Positions 27,009-35,752 are shown, counted from the stretch's first letter. The stretch is 64,000 bases of DNA from Paenibacillus sp. URB8-2 (GCF_013393385.1 NZ_AP023239.1:3844001-3908000); one strand, 5' to 3'. The notes: generated from the sequence alone by a model not told the origin. Program-made: numbers and translations.

Positions 27009-27194
27009 TCAGCTGGAGCTTCCGTGTCTGTTCTTGTAATACCCGTGTCCGCGTCCGCTGCCGTAGCCGTGTCTGCTGCTTGAAGACCTTCCGTAATGCG
27101 GCTGTCTGTGGTAGTTGCCGGAAGAACCTCTACGTCTTTCATATTTTGAGTGTCCGACGGAGTGAATGAGTTTGCCGATAAGTTTCCTGAGCAT
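27009..27194 (-). CDS. Small basic Gly/Ser/His-rich protein
   Basis: A 61-residue protein. A short amphipathic N-terminus (MLRKLIGKLIHSVGH) is followed by a low-complexity tail rich in Arg, Gly, His, Ser and Tyr (RHGYGSGRGHGYYKNRHGSSS). AAAAGGAGGAGACAGC precedes the ATG with ideal spacing, which is the main reason to call it real. I do not know its function. Composition would suit nucleic-acid binding or a spore/coat-associated role, but this is guesswork. Confidence 0.65.
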   Translation of the reverse strand: MLRKLIGKLIHSVGHSKYERRRGSSGNYHRQPHYGRSSSSRHGYGSGRGHGYYKNRHGSSS

Positions 27195-27263
27195 GCTGTC
27201 TCCTCCTTTTTTTCGGATACCATTCAGCTAACAGTCTTGCATTCTTACATTATTGCTATACGT

Positions 27264-27290
27264 AAAAAAAGCCAGCCGGTTTCGGCTGAC
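27264..27290 (-). terminator. Terminator of the yitT-like gene
   Basis: On the minus strand GTCAGCCG-AAAC-CGGCTGGC is followed by seven U residues, 16 bases after the stop codon. Confidence 0.9.
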
Positions 27291-27305
27291 CTTGTACTTT
27301 GCGTG

Positions 27306-27992
27306 TTATAACTTGCCCGCGACGGTTGCGGCGGCTTCCTGACGGCCTCGAGCTCCAGGCTGAACCCGAAGTTTCTTGCCGCGTTTCGGCTTGCCAAGCG
27401 TGGTGGTAAACGTGATCACCTGACCGGCCACAATCACCGCCATAGCCGTGTACATCGTCTCCCTCAGCGGCATGTAGAACAGCGAGAGCAGCAGTACGGC
27501 GATATCCATCATGATGAATACCGTACCTACCTTGATTCCCTTCCATTCGCTGATCAGCAGAGATAAAATGTCGTCTCCGCCGCTTGCGCCTCCACATCGC
27601 AGCACCAGTCCCGAGCCAAGCCCTGTCAGCAGGCCGGAAAGCAGCGCCGCAAGCGCCAGATTGCCATGGAAATCGAGCATCATTCCCGAGTAACGCTCCA
27701 TCAGTCCGTAGAATACGGTAAATGATCCTGCGGAAATAAACGTATTGCAGACAAATCCTTTTCCTTTGAACGCCAGCGCTATCAGCAGAACAGGCAGATC
27801 AAGCAGCAAAACGGTGACGGATGGCGACAGACCCAGAATATACTTGCCGAGGAGCGACAAGCCTACGAACCCGCCTTCAGTGAGATGATTCTGATAGTTG
27901 ATGTGATAGTAAGTAAAGCTTAGCAAAAACGTTCCGACCAAATTGACAAATAATTTTAGCGGCAGACGAGCACCGCTGCTTTGATTCCTCAT
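27306..27992 (-). CDS. YitT/DUF161 family membrane protein
   Basis: A 228-residue integral membrane protein with five or six hydrophobic segments. The family hallmark is RCGGASGGDDILSLLI near residue 135. The C-terminal DUF2179 domain found in longer YitT proteins is missing; instead the protein ends in a basic tail (KPKRGKKLRVQPGARGRQE). Substrate and function of the family are not established. Notably it is preceded by a 250-base leader with strong secondary structure and its own promoter. AAGGGGAATCGGT precedes the ATG. Confidence 0.9.
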   Translation of the reverse strand: MRNQSSGARLPLKLFVNLVGTFLLSFTYYHINYQNHLTEGGFVGLSLLGKYILGLSPSVTVLLLDLPVLLIALAFKGKGFVCNTFISAGSFTVFYGLMERYSGMMLDFHGNLALAALLSGLLTGLGSGLVLRCGGASGGDDILSLLISEWKGIKVGTVFIMMDIAVLLLSLFYMPLRETMYTAMAVIVAGQVITFTTTLGKPKRGKKLRVQPGARGRQEAAATVAGKL

Positions 27993-28277
27993 ACCGATTC
28001 CCCTTATCGTAAATGGCGGCTAAACGTCCCACCAACCTCTACGACGAGGTGAACCGGAGGTCTTTCTCCTTCGCATACCTATTCCCTTCCTTCGTAGAGG
28101 CGGTTCGGCGTCAAGTGACTTACACACCTTCTACGGGGAAGCTAAGTATAAGATAGATCATAACGTTTCCAAATCGTCCTTTGGGAATTCGTCCTTCGGG
28201 GACACATGGTATCCTGATCCTTTCTCTTATGTTTTATGTTCTGGAATCATTATACCACGGAAGACGCCTTTTCTAAA
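27993..28277 (-). promoter_or_regulatory. Promoter and long structured leader of the yitT-like gene
   Basis: On the minus strand TTTAGA (28277-28272) and TATAAT (28254-28249) are spaced 17 bp, predicting a start near 28242 and a leader of about 250 bases. In the leader CCTCTACGA (28100-28092, read on minus) pairs perfectly with TCGTAGAGG (28044-28036). Competing helices exist: CGAACCG/CGGTTC and CACCTC/GAGGT share the same arms. It matches no riboswitch class I know. No intrinsic terminator is seen, so control, if any, would be translational. Confidence 0.5.
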
Positions 28278-28314
28278 CAGCCTGACAAGTTCTTCCATAA
28301 AAAAAGAACAAGCC

Positions 28315-28809
28315 TTAGCCCCGGAGCAGTCTGTTCACGGTCTCTCTGCGGACGCCGATCAGCTGTCCGATCTCTTCCTGGGTCAGCAGTTCGGTCAGCG
28401 GGACTCCATGCGAATAGTCATCCAGCCATCCGCTCAGCAGCTCCAGCCTTTCGGCGGGCGTCCCGACCGTAAGATGGTCCAGACGGGTCTGCATGAATCT
28501 TACTTTCTCTTGGAGCAGCAGCGCAATCTCCATAGCCTTGCCGGGTTCATCCCGCAATTGACGGTACCATTCCGATGCGGGGATGCTCTCGACCTCGCTT
28601 CTCATGAGCGCCGTGGCCGTCCCATGAGCATCCTTAGGCGATATGAGCGAATGGTGGGGCACCGTCTCGCCGGGATACAAGATGTTGAACAGCACGATAT
28701 TACCGTTCTCATGCAGCCTTGTCACTTTGAACAAACCGCTCTTCACTTGGTATAGCGTATGGCAGCTGTCGCCCTGCCGGAATAAAATCTCCCCTTTGTG
28801 CAGTATCAT
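28315..28809 (-). CDS. Short Crp/Fnr-family transcriptional regulator
   Basis: A 164-residue protein, shorter than the usual 220-240. It starts inside the cyclic-nucleotide-binding fold (HKGEILFRQGDSCHTLYQVKSG) and ends right after the recognition helix (LLTQEEIGQLIGVRRETVNRLLRG). No cluster cysteines. AAAGGAGAATAGGC before the ATG shows that the short start is used, so it is a compact family member rather than a truncated gene. Effector and targets unknown. It may recognise the same GTGA-N6-TCAC type of dyad as Fnr, since the recognition helix RRETVNR is alike. Confidence 0.85.
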   Translation of the reverse strand: MILHKGEILFRQGDSCHTLYQVKSGLFKVTRLHENGNIVLFNILYPGETVPHHSLISPKDAHGTATALMRSEVESIPASEWYRQLRDEPGKAMEIALLLQEKVRFMQTRLDHLTVGTPAERLELLSGWLDDYSHGVPLTELLTQEEIGQLIGVRRETVNRLLRG

Positions 28810-28971
28810 TGCCTATTCTCCTTTGACCAGTGAGTTGTCAGATAGTTCAAGTATAATCAAAATTACCCGCCCTGCTCAAGGCGCCGGAAAATCCGTCTCA
28901 TTCGCCTATACCGTATTCGCCCTGCCCGACATATCTTGAAGCATACGATCAGATGAAGCGGGTGAGAGAAG

Positions 28972-29139
28972 GTGGCAAGTAAAAAAAACAGTCCACTGGA
29001 AGACGAACTGTCCGCCGAAGATTATGCCATCATCGCTGCGGCGCTTGTCGCTTTGGGCGATTTCTTTGCTTTTCTGTCCCTCGTAAAAGCCAAGGAAACG
29101 ACTGAGGCTGAAACGAATAAAAAAAAAGGTAAATCATGA
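28972..29139 (+). CDS. Small single-pass membrane protein
   Basis: A 55-residue protein starting at GTG 28972. A charged N-terminus (ASKKNSPLEDELSAEDY) is followed by one hydrophobic helix (AIIAAALVALGDFFAFLSLV) and a Lys/Glu-rich tail. Codon usage matches the neighbours and a terminator overlaps its stop codon, supporting a real gene. The ribosome site (GTGAGAGAAG) is weak. Function unknown. Confidence 0.65.
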   Translation: MASKKNSPLEDELSAEDYAIIAAALVALGDFFAFLSLVKAKETTEAETNKKKGKS

Positions 29140-29186
29140 AACAAGGCTGTCCTTTGGTTGCCTGACCGAAAAGATAGCCTTGTTTT
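29139..29186. terminator. Shared terminator, small membrane protein gene and stress protein gene
   Basis: AAACAAGGCT and AGCCTTGTTT form a 10-bp stem followed by T residues on plus and, through the A-rich left arm, by U residues on minus. It lies between two convergent genes. Confidence 0.75.
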
Positions 29187-29210
29187 GGCGTGTTCGCCGC
29201 ACTGTTCAAG

Positions 29211-29687
29211 CTAATTCAAGGGGATGGCTTGATGGCTCTCGAACAGCTTACTGACTCTCCCGCTCTCCGCCTGCTCAAGCGCAGCAATCACGATCACATG
29301 TCCAAGGTCCACATGCTTCTCGTATGCCTCGGCGTCCTCTTTCGGAATTCCGATTCCGATCAGGCCGACTACGATTCCGTCCTCTCCCGGATCGTCACCG
29401 AACTCCGCGCCAGCGAGCCTCCGTGCCGCCGGTCCCGCCGCAACTGCCGTGTCCGGCAGCATGTTCAGTCCGATCGCGATCCCTTTCGCCGTACCGAACA
29501 ATCCTATGCTGCCCAGTCCCTCCTGCGGTTTGGCAACGCCGGTATTGCGGCTCAGCTCGCTGACCACGCTTTTTTCTTTGGCTACTACCGAAATTTTCTT
29601 GGTTTTGATACCGCTGTCCCGAAGATCTTGAATGGCCAGCGAAGCATCCGTCTTATGTCCGAATATGCCAACGACCAGTATGGTCAT
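29211..29687 (-). CDS. General stress protein 17M-like domain protein
   Basis: A 158-residue protein resembling the YflT/general stress protein 17M group. N-terminus TILVVGIFGHKTDASLAIQDL; a central Gly-rich hydrophobic stretch (LGSIGLFGTAKGIAIGLNML, then GIVVGLIGIGIPKEDAEAYE) typical of proteins that sense or associate with membranes under stress. ATG 29687 has GAGAGGAGGAGC upstream; the frame is open further to 29723 without a ribosome site. Sigma-B control is common for the family but no promoter could be assigned here. Confidence 0.8.
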   Translation of the reverse strand: MTILVVGIFGHKTDASLAIQDLRDSGIKTKKISVVAKEKSVVSELSRNTGVAKPQEGLGSIGLFGTAKGIAIGLNMLPDTAVAAGPAARRLAGAEFGDDPGEDGIVVGLIGIGIPKEDAEAYEKHVDLGHVIVIAALEQAESGRVSKLFESHQAIPLN

Positions 29688-29866
29688 AAGTGCTCCTCCT
29701 CTCAAGCAAGAACTGCCGTGCACGTCAGCTCAATAGCGCCGCAGATGTGCTTTATTGTCATATTAACTCCGATCCGCAGGATTGAACCCGAAAGGCCGAG
29801 TTTAACTATATTAGTAGACCCGCTATGAATATACATACTATTTGATCTATTTAGGAGGTACCGCCA

Positions 29867-30946
29867 TTGCTGCTGCAGAACAAGTTCTTCCGTACCACGC
29901 TTGGAATCATATTCCTTCTGCTTATTCTTTATCTGGGCTCCAAAGTCATCGTTCTGTTCTCGCCCATCGCAACCATCATCAATCTCCTGCTCGTGCCGAT
30001 GATGCTGTCCGGATTCTTGTACTATCTGCTTCGTCCGCTGGTCAATCATCTGGAAAAAAGAAAGCTAAAGCGCCCGGTCTCTATTCTGCTCATCTATCTG
30101 GTGTTCATCGGGCTGATCGTCATTTTCTGGGTTGCCGTCTGGCCGACGCTGCAGGATCAGATCCAGAATTTTATCGACAATCTCCCTTATCTGGTTCAGG
30201 ACATCCAGAAACAGTTTGACCTTCTGCGCGAGAATCCGATGTTTGCGCGGTTCTTCCGGGGCGAATCGGATTTGACCGTACGTCTGACCGAGTATCTGCA
30301 AAACGCGGTAACCTGGGTAACCAACTCCATGAGCAATCTCATTACCGTCATTTCCAATATTGTTGTCGTTATTGCCACGCTGCCGGTTATTTTGTACTAC
30401 ATGCTGAAGGACAGCCACAAGCTGCCCCGTATGCTGCTCGGCCTCGTCCCGAGAAAATACCGCAAGGAAGGGCAGGAGACGCTGGAGGATATCGACTCGG
30501 CGCTCAGCAGCTTTATCGTCACCCGGGTTATTCTGAACCTGATTCTGGGCGCCATCCTCTATATCGGATTTCTTGTGATCGGTCTGCCGTACGCCCTGCT
30601 GCTTGCCCTTGTTTCGGTGCCGCTGAACTTCATCCCCTATATCGGCGCCATTTTGTCCGCGGTTCCGGTTGTCATCGTGGGATTTATTGAATCTCCCATG
30701 ACCGCCTTATGGTCCCTGGTTATTATCATCGTTGGCCAGCAAATTCAGGATAACCTGCTGACGCCGATCATTTACGGCAAATCCCTGGATGTCCATCCGT
30801 TGACTACGGTAATCATTGTACTCATAGGCGGTGAATTTTACGGTATTATGGGTGTGCTTATTGCGCTGCCGGTCTATATGACCGCCAAAATTATTTTTCT
30901 GCGGATATACGAAATTGTCGTTGCGGAGCGGACAGACGAAGTCTAA
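29867..30946 (+). CDS. AI-2E family transporter
   Basis: A 359-residue polytopic membrane protein of the AI-2E/PerM family with about seven or eight helices. Family-typical parts: N-terminal pair of helices, an amphipathic middle (TLQDQIQNFIDNLPYLVQDI), SALSSFIVTRVILNLILGAI, and the C-terminal PLNFIPYIGAILSAVPVVIVG followed by IYGKSLDVHPLTTVIIVLIGG. Despite the name, most members export other solutes or act as ion antiporters, so AI-2 is not implied. TTG start at 29867 with AGGAGGT nine bases upstream. Confidence 0.92.
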   Translation: MLLQNKFFRTTLGIIFLLLILYLGSKVIVLFSPIATIINLLLVPMMLSGFLYYLLRPLVNHLEKRKLKRPVSILLIYLVFIGLIVIFWVAVWPTLQDQIQNFIDNLPYLVQDIQKQFDLLRENPMFARFFRGESDLTVRLTEYLQNAVTWVTNSMSNLITVISNIVVVIATLPVILYYMLKDSHKLPRMLLGLVPRKYRKEGQETLEDIDSALSSFIVTRVILNLILGAILYIGFLVIGLPYALLLALVSVPLNFIPYIGAILSAVPVVIVGFIESPMTALWSLVIIIVGQQIQDNLLTPIIYGKSLDVHPLTTVIIVLIGGEFYGIMGVLIALPVYMTAKIIFLRIYEIVVAERTDEV

Positions 30947-30980
30947 ATGACAATCATCATTTAAAAATAGAGCGCACTGC

Positions 30981-31021
30981 AAAAAGAACCCTGCCTGCCA
31001 TATTGGCAGACAAGGCTCTTT
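30981..31021 (-). terminator. Terminator of the gene at 31045-31449
   Basis: An imperfect hairpin with a solid core (CTGCC-ATATT-GGCAG) is extended by AAGAGCC/GGTTCTT and followed by TTTTTGC on the minus strand. It may also slow readthrough from the AI-2E gene. Confidence 0.7.
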
Positions 31022-31044
31022 GCTGTGATTTGCTAAGGTGAATC

Positions 31045-31449
31045 CTAGCCTCTAAGCGAACGGACAACAAACAGATGCGTTCCCTTGAGCAGCGTTCTTC
31101 CGTCTTCCAAAGTGACCGCCCCCTTCGTATGCGAGACAAGGGTAGTGTTGAGCGCAATCAGCCTGTCGCCCTTCCATACGGTTACCGCCGACTTGAAATA
31201 GACGGCGTTGTCAAACTGAAGCCGGTCCTTCATGATATAGCCGACCGAATACAGGACCGGAGGGAGCGCCCGTTCCTTTGGGGCAAGCGCCTTGATCATC
31301 GCGATATCGCGAATGGGAACTCCGATCTCCTGATGGCCGATGACGACGCGCCCCGCGGCGCTATCCCACTTGCGAAGCACCCCTCGCATGGAGGCATACT
31401 GTGGCTCCCGAAGATAAACAATTACCGGCTTGCCTACCCAATGTCTCAT
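31045..31449 (-). CDS. Conserved hypothetical protein
   Basis: A 134-residue beta-rich soluble protein, not recognised. It contains two SH3/Sm-like looking halves: KPVIVYLREPQYASMRGVLRK and the C-terminal LVSHTKGAVTLEDGRTLLKG, reminiscent of small barrel proteins with a positional turn at GR. GGAAGGGGGC precedes the ATG. It is 29 bases after ung on the same strand, suggesting co-transcription. Confidence 0.7.
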   Translation of the reverse strand: MRHWVGKPVIVYLREPQYASMRGVLRKWDSAAGRVVIGHQEIGVPIRDIAMIKALAPKERALPPVLYSVGYIMKDRLQFDNAVYFKSAVTVWKGDRLIALNTTLVSHTKGAVTLEDGRTLLKGTHLFVVRSLRG

Positions 31450-31478
31450 TCCAATGCCCCCTTCCTGCCTTAACAGTC

Positions 31479-32147
31479 CTATATATTCGGTATGGACCAG
31501 TCGATCGGTTCCAGACCGTGAGTGTTCAGAAATTCATTCGTCCGCGAGAACGGACGGCTGCCGAGGAAGCCCCGGTGAGCCGAGAACGGACTCGGATGCG
31601 GCGACTGGATGACTTTATGACGGCTCTGGTCGATAAAAGCGCCCTTCTGCTGGGCATGACTGCCCCATAAAATGAATACCAGCGGCGTGTCCCTCTCATT
31701 AAGCTTCTCCATAATGGCATCCGTAAACCTTTCCCAGCCTATTCCTTTATGAGAATTGGGCTGGCCTTCGCGCACAGTCAGCACCGCATTGAGCAGCAGC
31801 ACCCCTTGCTCCGCCCAGTGCAGCAGCGATCCGTGATTCGAATTATTAGCTCCCGTATCACTGGCCAGCTCCGAATAAATATTGCGTAGCGACGGCGGAA
31901 TCTTCACACCGGGCATTACCGAAAAGCTGAGTCCGTGGGCTTGGCCCGCGCCGTGGTAGGGGTCCTGTCCCAAAATAACCACCCTAGTCGCGCTGTAGGA
32001 CGTCAGCTTCAAGGCAGAGAACAGCAGTTCCTTCGGCGGATAAACCGTATACTGCTTGTATTCTCCCGCCAGTGTATAACGCAGGTCCTGAAAATAAGGC
32101 TTTTGCGTCTCGTCATGCAGCACCTCGTCCCAATCGTTGCCAAACAT
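31479..32147 (-). CDS. ung: Uracil-DNA glycosylase
   Basis: A 222-residue family 1 UDG removing uracil from DNA. The water-activating loop GQDPYHGAGQAHGLSF and the leucine/His loop HPSPFSAHRGFLGSRPFS are both intact. Length is normal. ATG 32147 is preferred because AAGGGG lies nine bases upstream; the earlier ATG at 32168 abuts GAGGAG. Cytoplasmic base-excision repair. Probably co-transcribed with the downstream small gene. Confidence 0.97.
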   Translation of the reverse strand: MFGNDWDEVLHDETQKPYFQDLRYTLAGEYKQYTVYPPKELLFSALKLTSYSATRVVILGQDPYHGAGQAHGLSFSVMPGVKIPPSLRNIYSELASDTGANNSNHGSLLHWAEQGVLLLNAVLTVREGQPNSHKGIGWERFTDAIMEKLNERDTPLVFILWGSHAQQKGAFIDQSRHKVIQSPHPSPFSAHRGFLGSRPFSRTNEFLNTHGLEPIDWSIPNI

Positions 32148-32306
32148 AAAAAAGTTCCCCTTCCGCATCTCCTCTATTATGGATAGTATACATTCCCTAT
32201 TTTCTATTAACCACTATTAGCGATCCCTTTGACCTGGCATGAATAGCGTTTCGTGCCTTCAGCCATAGGCTCCGGTAATAGCAATTCTTCGGAGGACGTG
32301 CTCCTC

Positions 32307-32975
32307 TTATTTTCTTCCGTAATCGGCCTTGATCTCCCCCCACAGCCGGGTCTGCCACTTCAGCACCTTGTTATCATATGTATGCGTCTGAAGCCAGTTC
32401 ACTGCGCGGTCAATAAGTCCCCAGATCTCCTCCGTCGTATGATCGCGGGGAAGGGTGGTCGAAACCTTTTTCTCCCTGACCCATTTCATCGCATTGACCG
32501 AATCGCTGTATACCGTCTTACCGCTGCCTTCTTTCTGCAAAAGCGCAAGCGCATGCACGATAGCGAGGAATTCCCCGAGATTATTCGTGCCTTTGCTGAT
32601 TGGACCGCAGGAGAAGATGACTTCGCCCGTCCGTGTATCTACGCCTTTGTACTCGACAGGACCCGGATTCCCTCTTGTTCCCACATCGACCGAAATACTG
32701 TCGTAGTCAATGGGTTCCACATGTGTCGGCGTTCCCGATCTCTTGGGGGAATAGCCTCCCTGAGCCCCAGCGCCTGAGCCGCCTTTTCCGGTTCCCGTTT
32801 GGCCCCAGTTGCCTTTCCAGCCCGCCCGGAACGCTTCCTCCGCGGCTGTTTTGGACTCATAGGATTTGTATTTCGCACCCGTGAACTGGTCCGTTTGCTG
32901 CTTGCAATCCGCCCAGGTCGCGTATACCCCCGGCTTCCGGCCCTCCCAGACCACATAATATTTCTGCTTCGCCAT
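32307..32975 (-). CDS. rnhA: Ribonuclease H with N-terminal viroplasmin-like domain
   Basis: A 222-residue protein. Residues about 4-48 form the Cauli_VI/viroplasmin RNA:DNA-hybrid-binding domain (YYVVWEGRKPGVYATWADCK, then FTGAKYKSYESKTAAEEAF). A Gly/Ser linker leads to the RNase H domain with acidic residues in SVDVGTRGNPGPVEY, NNLGEFLAIVHAL, YSDSVNAMKWV and the final Asp in EIKADYG. It cleaves RNA in RNA:DNA hybrids. The frame is open to 33083, but ATG 32975 has GAAGGAG at the right distance. Confidence 0.93.
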   Translation of the reverse strand: MAKQKYYVVWEGRKPGVYATWADCKQQTDQFTGAKYKSYESKTAAEEAFRAGWKGNWGQTGTGKGGSGAGAQGGYSPKRSGTPTHVEPIDYDSISVDVGTRGNPGPVEYKGVDTRTGEVIFSCGPISKGTNNLGEFLAIVHALALLQKEGSGKTVYSDSVNAMKWVREKKVSTTLPRDHTTEEIWGLIDRAVNWLQTHTYDNKVLKWQTRLWGEIKADYGRK

Positions 32976-33416
32976 GATGTAGGCTCCTTCCTGCTCAATC
33001 CCGCGTAGTACCGAGATTTCATTATTGATCCATAGTAAATGACAAATGAAGAAGACACAACAGGAAAAGCAGCCTGTAAACATGAGATTTACCGGACCGT
33101 TTCGACAAACCTCCCCTTTGTTCTAAAGGCGATGTGCAAAATGTCGATACACAGCGGAGCAGACCCGATTCATATGTCAAATTTAAAATGTTAAGAGGAA
33201 GGTAAACGATTTACCGAACGACAAGTATGCAGCTTTTCAGGACCATTAGACTATTTTTCGGATTCGTATTTTTCCGACAAAAACATCTCTTCACGCCTGC
33301 TTCAAGTTCCGGTATCATACATATATACAGTACAAAAGCATACACTTTCTGAGCGCAGCCGGGTACGACCGCTGATTGAGGAAGTTATGCAACCATACAT
33401 TTTAGGAGGGGCGGCT
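32976..33416. other. Intergenic region, nothing distinctive seen
   Basis: About 440 bases between divergent rnhA and a small plus-strand gene. It is AT-richer than the flanks and must hold both promoters. No repeat, structured RNA or conserved small gene was recognised. Confidence 0.4.
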
Positions 33417-33704
33417 ATGGTTCTCTTATTTCACAACGCAACTGCAGAAAGACTGGAACGTTTATCCCGGGATGTACAAGCAATTAATGAAGAGGCGCGC
33501 GAGGCCTCTTACGAAATGACCGTAACCAGGAAAGCCTCCGAATCCGGTTATGAATGGGAAGTCACGGTTTACGGGAGAAAGGTGAGCGTCAAATCGGAGG
33601 ATATTTTCAAGATCCAAAGAAGGCGTTTAGATCTAAGTATTAAAGACATTTTCAAGGAGATCGTCGCCTGGAAATTGAAAGCGTTGTCCACATTGCAATC
33701 CTAG
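33417..33704 (+). CDS. Small hypothetical protein
   Basis: A 95-residue charged soluble protein, not recognised. It has an N-terminal helix (RLERLSRDVQAINEEAREA), a beta-like centre with a repeated KASESGYEWEVTVYGRKVSV, and a C-terminal helix. ATG 33417 has AGGAGGGG six bases upstream and is favoured over ATG 33387, which has GAGG only five bases before it. Confidence 0.65.
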   Translation: MVLLFHNATAERLERLSRDVQAINEEAREASYEMTVTRKASESGYEWEVTVYGRKVSVKSEDIFKIQRRRLDLSIKDIFKEIVAWKLKALSTLQS

Positions 33705-33751
33705 CATCATTCGGGCGTCAATCCTTACTATAATTTTAGTTTAATTGCCAT

Positions 33752-33787
33752 GAGGAAGCCCTTCCCGATTACGGGAAGGGCTTCCTC
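33752..33787 (+). other. Perfect 15-bp hairpin after the 33417 gene
   Basis: GAGGAAGCCCTTCCC and its exact complement are separated by GATTAC. No U tract follows in either direction. Its position 47 bases after a stop suggests a transcript end or processing signal. Confidence 0.6.
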
Positions 33788-33884
33788 GCGTCCTGCGTAC
33801 TCGCCTAGACGACTCGGATTACCATAACTTGACTCCTTTTGTTATAATTAATAAGTAACTATATAAAAGGAGATGAATCTTTCA

Positions 33885-34820
33885 ATGCCTGACAAACAAC
33901 AGCTTGGACGAACAGACCTTTATGTTACTCCCATCGGACTCGGAACGAACGCAGTGGGGGGACACAACCTATTCCAGAATCTGAACGACGAGACAGGCAA
34001 GCAGCTCGTGCGCACCGCCCTGGAGCATGGCATCAATTTTCTGGATACCGCCTATATATACGGACCGGAACGGTCAGAGCAGCTGATTGGTGAAGTGCTT
34101 AAGGAGAAGGGCAATCGGGATCAAGTCGTGATCGCAACCAAAGGCGCACATAAGCCGGTCGGCGGCGAGATGGTCTTCGACAACTCTCCGGCCTTTCTGG
34201 AAGCCTCGGTGGATGCCAGCCTGAAGCGGCTGCAAACGGACTATATCGATCTGTATTACATTCACTTCCCTGACCAAAACACCCCCAAAGACGAAGCCGT
34301 CGGCGCGCTGCAGCGCCTGAAGGAAGCCGGAAAAATTCGGGCGATCGGCGTCTCCAACTTCACCATCGACCAGCTCCGCGAGGGGAACAAGAACGGCTAT
34401 GTGGATGTCATCCAATCGGAATACAGCCTGCTCGCTCGACAAGCTGAGAAGGATTTGCTGCCTTATGCCAAAGAACACGGCATTTCTTTTATTCCGTATT
34501 TCCCGCTGGCCTCCGGACTTCTTGCCGGCAAATACGACCGGAACACAACCTTCTCCGATATCCGCGCGAACAATCCGCTGTTTGCCGGCGAGGCATTTGT
34601 CCGCAATCTGGAGAAAGTGGACCGGCTCCGCGATATTGCATCCGCGAAGGGAACGGAAGTCGCCGATCTCGTGCTCGCCTGGTATCTGACCCGGGACGAA
34701 ATCGATGCGCTCATCCCCGGCGCCAAGAAGCCGGAGCAGGTTATCGCCAACCTCAAAACGCTGGACGTCAAGCTGAGCGCGGATGAAATCGCCACAATCG
34801 ATAGCATTTTCCGCGATTGA
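33885..34820 (+). CDS. Aldo/keto reductase
   Basis: A 311-residue NADPH-dependent (beta/alpha)8-barrel oxidoreductase. Catalytic tetrad residues are in [15 protein letters not shown] (Asp, Tyr), [11 protein letters not shown] (Lys) and [10 protein letters not shown] (His). The coenzyme-binding C-terminus contains [20 protein letters not shown]. Length is typical. ATG 33885 lies 12 bases after AAGGAG; ATG 33873 directly abuts it. Substrate unknown; the family reduces aldehydes, sugars and ketones. Single-gene unit with TATAAT at about 33843. Confidence 0.93.
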   Translation: MPDKQQLGRTDLYVTPIGLGTNAVGGHNLFQNLNDETGKQLVRTALEHGINFLDTAYIYGPERSEQLIGEVLKEKGNRDQVVIATKGAHKPVGGEMVFDNSPAFLEASVDASLKRLQTDYIDLYYIHFPDQNTPKDEAVGALQRLKEAGKIRAIGVSNFTIDQLREGNKNGYVDVIQSEYSLLARQAEKDLLPYAKEHGISFIPYFPLASGLLAGKYDRNTTFSDIRANNPLFAGEAFVRNLEKVDRLRDIASAKGTEVADLVLAWYLTRDEIDALIPGAKKPEQVIANLKTLDVKLSADEIATIDSIFRD

Positions 34821-35350
34821 TTCAAGGCATGTCAGCCGCTCTCATCCTAAACTTGCCGCTGCACTGTATGTCAACGGTGATCGGGAAATGGGAGAGGGCG
34901 AACGGATGAAACGGAATTCCTCCCTCTTATTTATCTAAAAGCGGCTTAAACAGATCGTGGAAGGGAATTTCTCCGCTTTATTCAGGTGATTTTGCCAAAA
35001 CCATAAGAAATTGGAGAAATAAACCGGAGCTTTTCCCGCATATCGTTCCGGGACGGCCTTTTTTCCGAAAATAAAAGGGACATTTTCCCGTTCATGCCTG
35101 TATCTGCTTGATAATCCAGTATTCATCTCCCGTCCAGGGGATCACGGTTACCTTTGATCATCTTAACCTAAGCAGCATTAGGAATTCTTGCTTGCCCATG
35201 GCCAGCCCTTTTGCATATCGACTCTTCCTTGTGCCCAAACCGTTTAATGAAGTCTGTGCTCAATTTCCCTGATCCGGTTTACTCAGTACATAGAAAGACC
35301 GGTATTGCATAACCTAATCAGCGGACCTGTGCAGAAAGGAATGAGATATC
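34821..35350. other. Intergenic region, nothing supported
   Basis: About 530 bases. A minus-strand open frame of 63 codons (34935-35126) has no ribosome site and an unlikely composition, so it is not called. No hairpin with a U tract, repeat or structured RNA was recognised. Confidence 0.4.
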
Positions 35351-35545
35351 ATGGAGGATGAGAGCAGGCTGACAGACCCCAAGGGAAGCGGCGTGGAGCC
35401 GATTCCCGATCCCGACAGCCCTCAAGCGAACAAGGAAGGGTCGACCGGCAAGGTGGAAGATATCGTCAAGGGCATTATGGACAATGTGGAGGAAAGTCTG
35501 ACCGGTAACCGTGATTCACGCTCGGGCGGCAGCGGTGAAGCATAA
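35351..35545 (+). CDS. Small acidic hydrophilic protein
   Basis: A 64-residue protein rich in Asp, Glu, Gly, Pro and Ser, without Cys, Trp or Tyr. The sequence (VEPIPDPDSPQANKEGSTGK, then VEDIVKGIMDNVEESLTGN) looks intrinsically disordered apart from one helix. AAAGGAATGAG precedes the ATG. Function unknown. It is followed by three tandem hairpins. Confidence 0.65.
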   Translation: MEDESRLTDPKGSGVEPIPDPDSPQANKEGSTGKVEDIVKGIMDNVEESLTGNRDSRSGGSGEA

Positions 35546-35563
35546 AGCAGCCGTATATAAGAA

Positions 35564-35606
35564 GAAACGGCTTCGCCGTCCTCTGGAAGAGGAAGGCATC
35601 CGTTTC
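35564..35606 (+). other. First of three tandem hairpins
   Basis: GAAACGG (35564-35570) pairs with CCGTTTC (35600-35606), and ACGGC-TTC-GCCGT forms an alternative tight inner hairpin. It begins 18 bases after the stop codon of the small acidic gene. Confidence 0.6.
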
Positions 35607-35611
35607 TCGTA

Positions 35612-35660
35612 AAAATATCAGGTTAAGGATAAGCGCGAAGCTTATACTTTCTGATATTTT
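35612..35660. terminator. Second tandem hairpin, terminator-like
   Basis: AAAATATCAG pairs with CTGATATTTT, with an inner AAGGATAAGC/GCTTATACTT helix. The A- and T-rich ends could give U tracts in both directions. Confidence 0.55.
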
Positions 35661-35663
35661 GAA

Positions 35664-35712
35664 AAAGCAGCGGATCGAACGTCATTCTGGCGCCGGCCGC
35701 TGCTTTATTTTT
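35664..35712 (+). terminator. Third tandem hairpin, intrinsic terminator
   Basis: AAAGCAGCGG pairs perfectly with CCGCTGCTTT and is followed by ATTTTT. The clearest plus-strand terminator of the three. Confidence 0.75.
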
Positions 35713-35752
35713 CTGCCCTTTTTTCCATAAATGTGACCAAAATGAAAACCCA

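Noticed and set aside
34935..35126. 63-codon minus-strand frame
   Set aside because: No ribosome site and unlikely composition; nothing supports translation.
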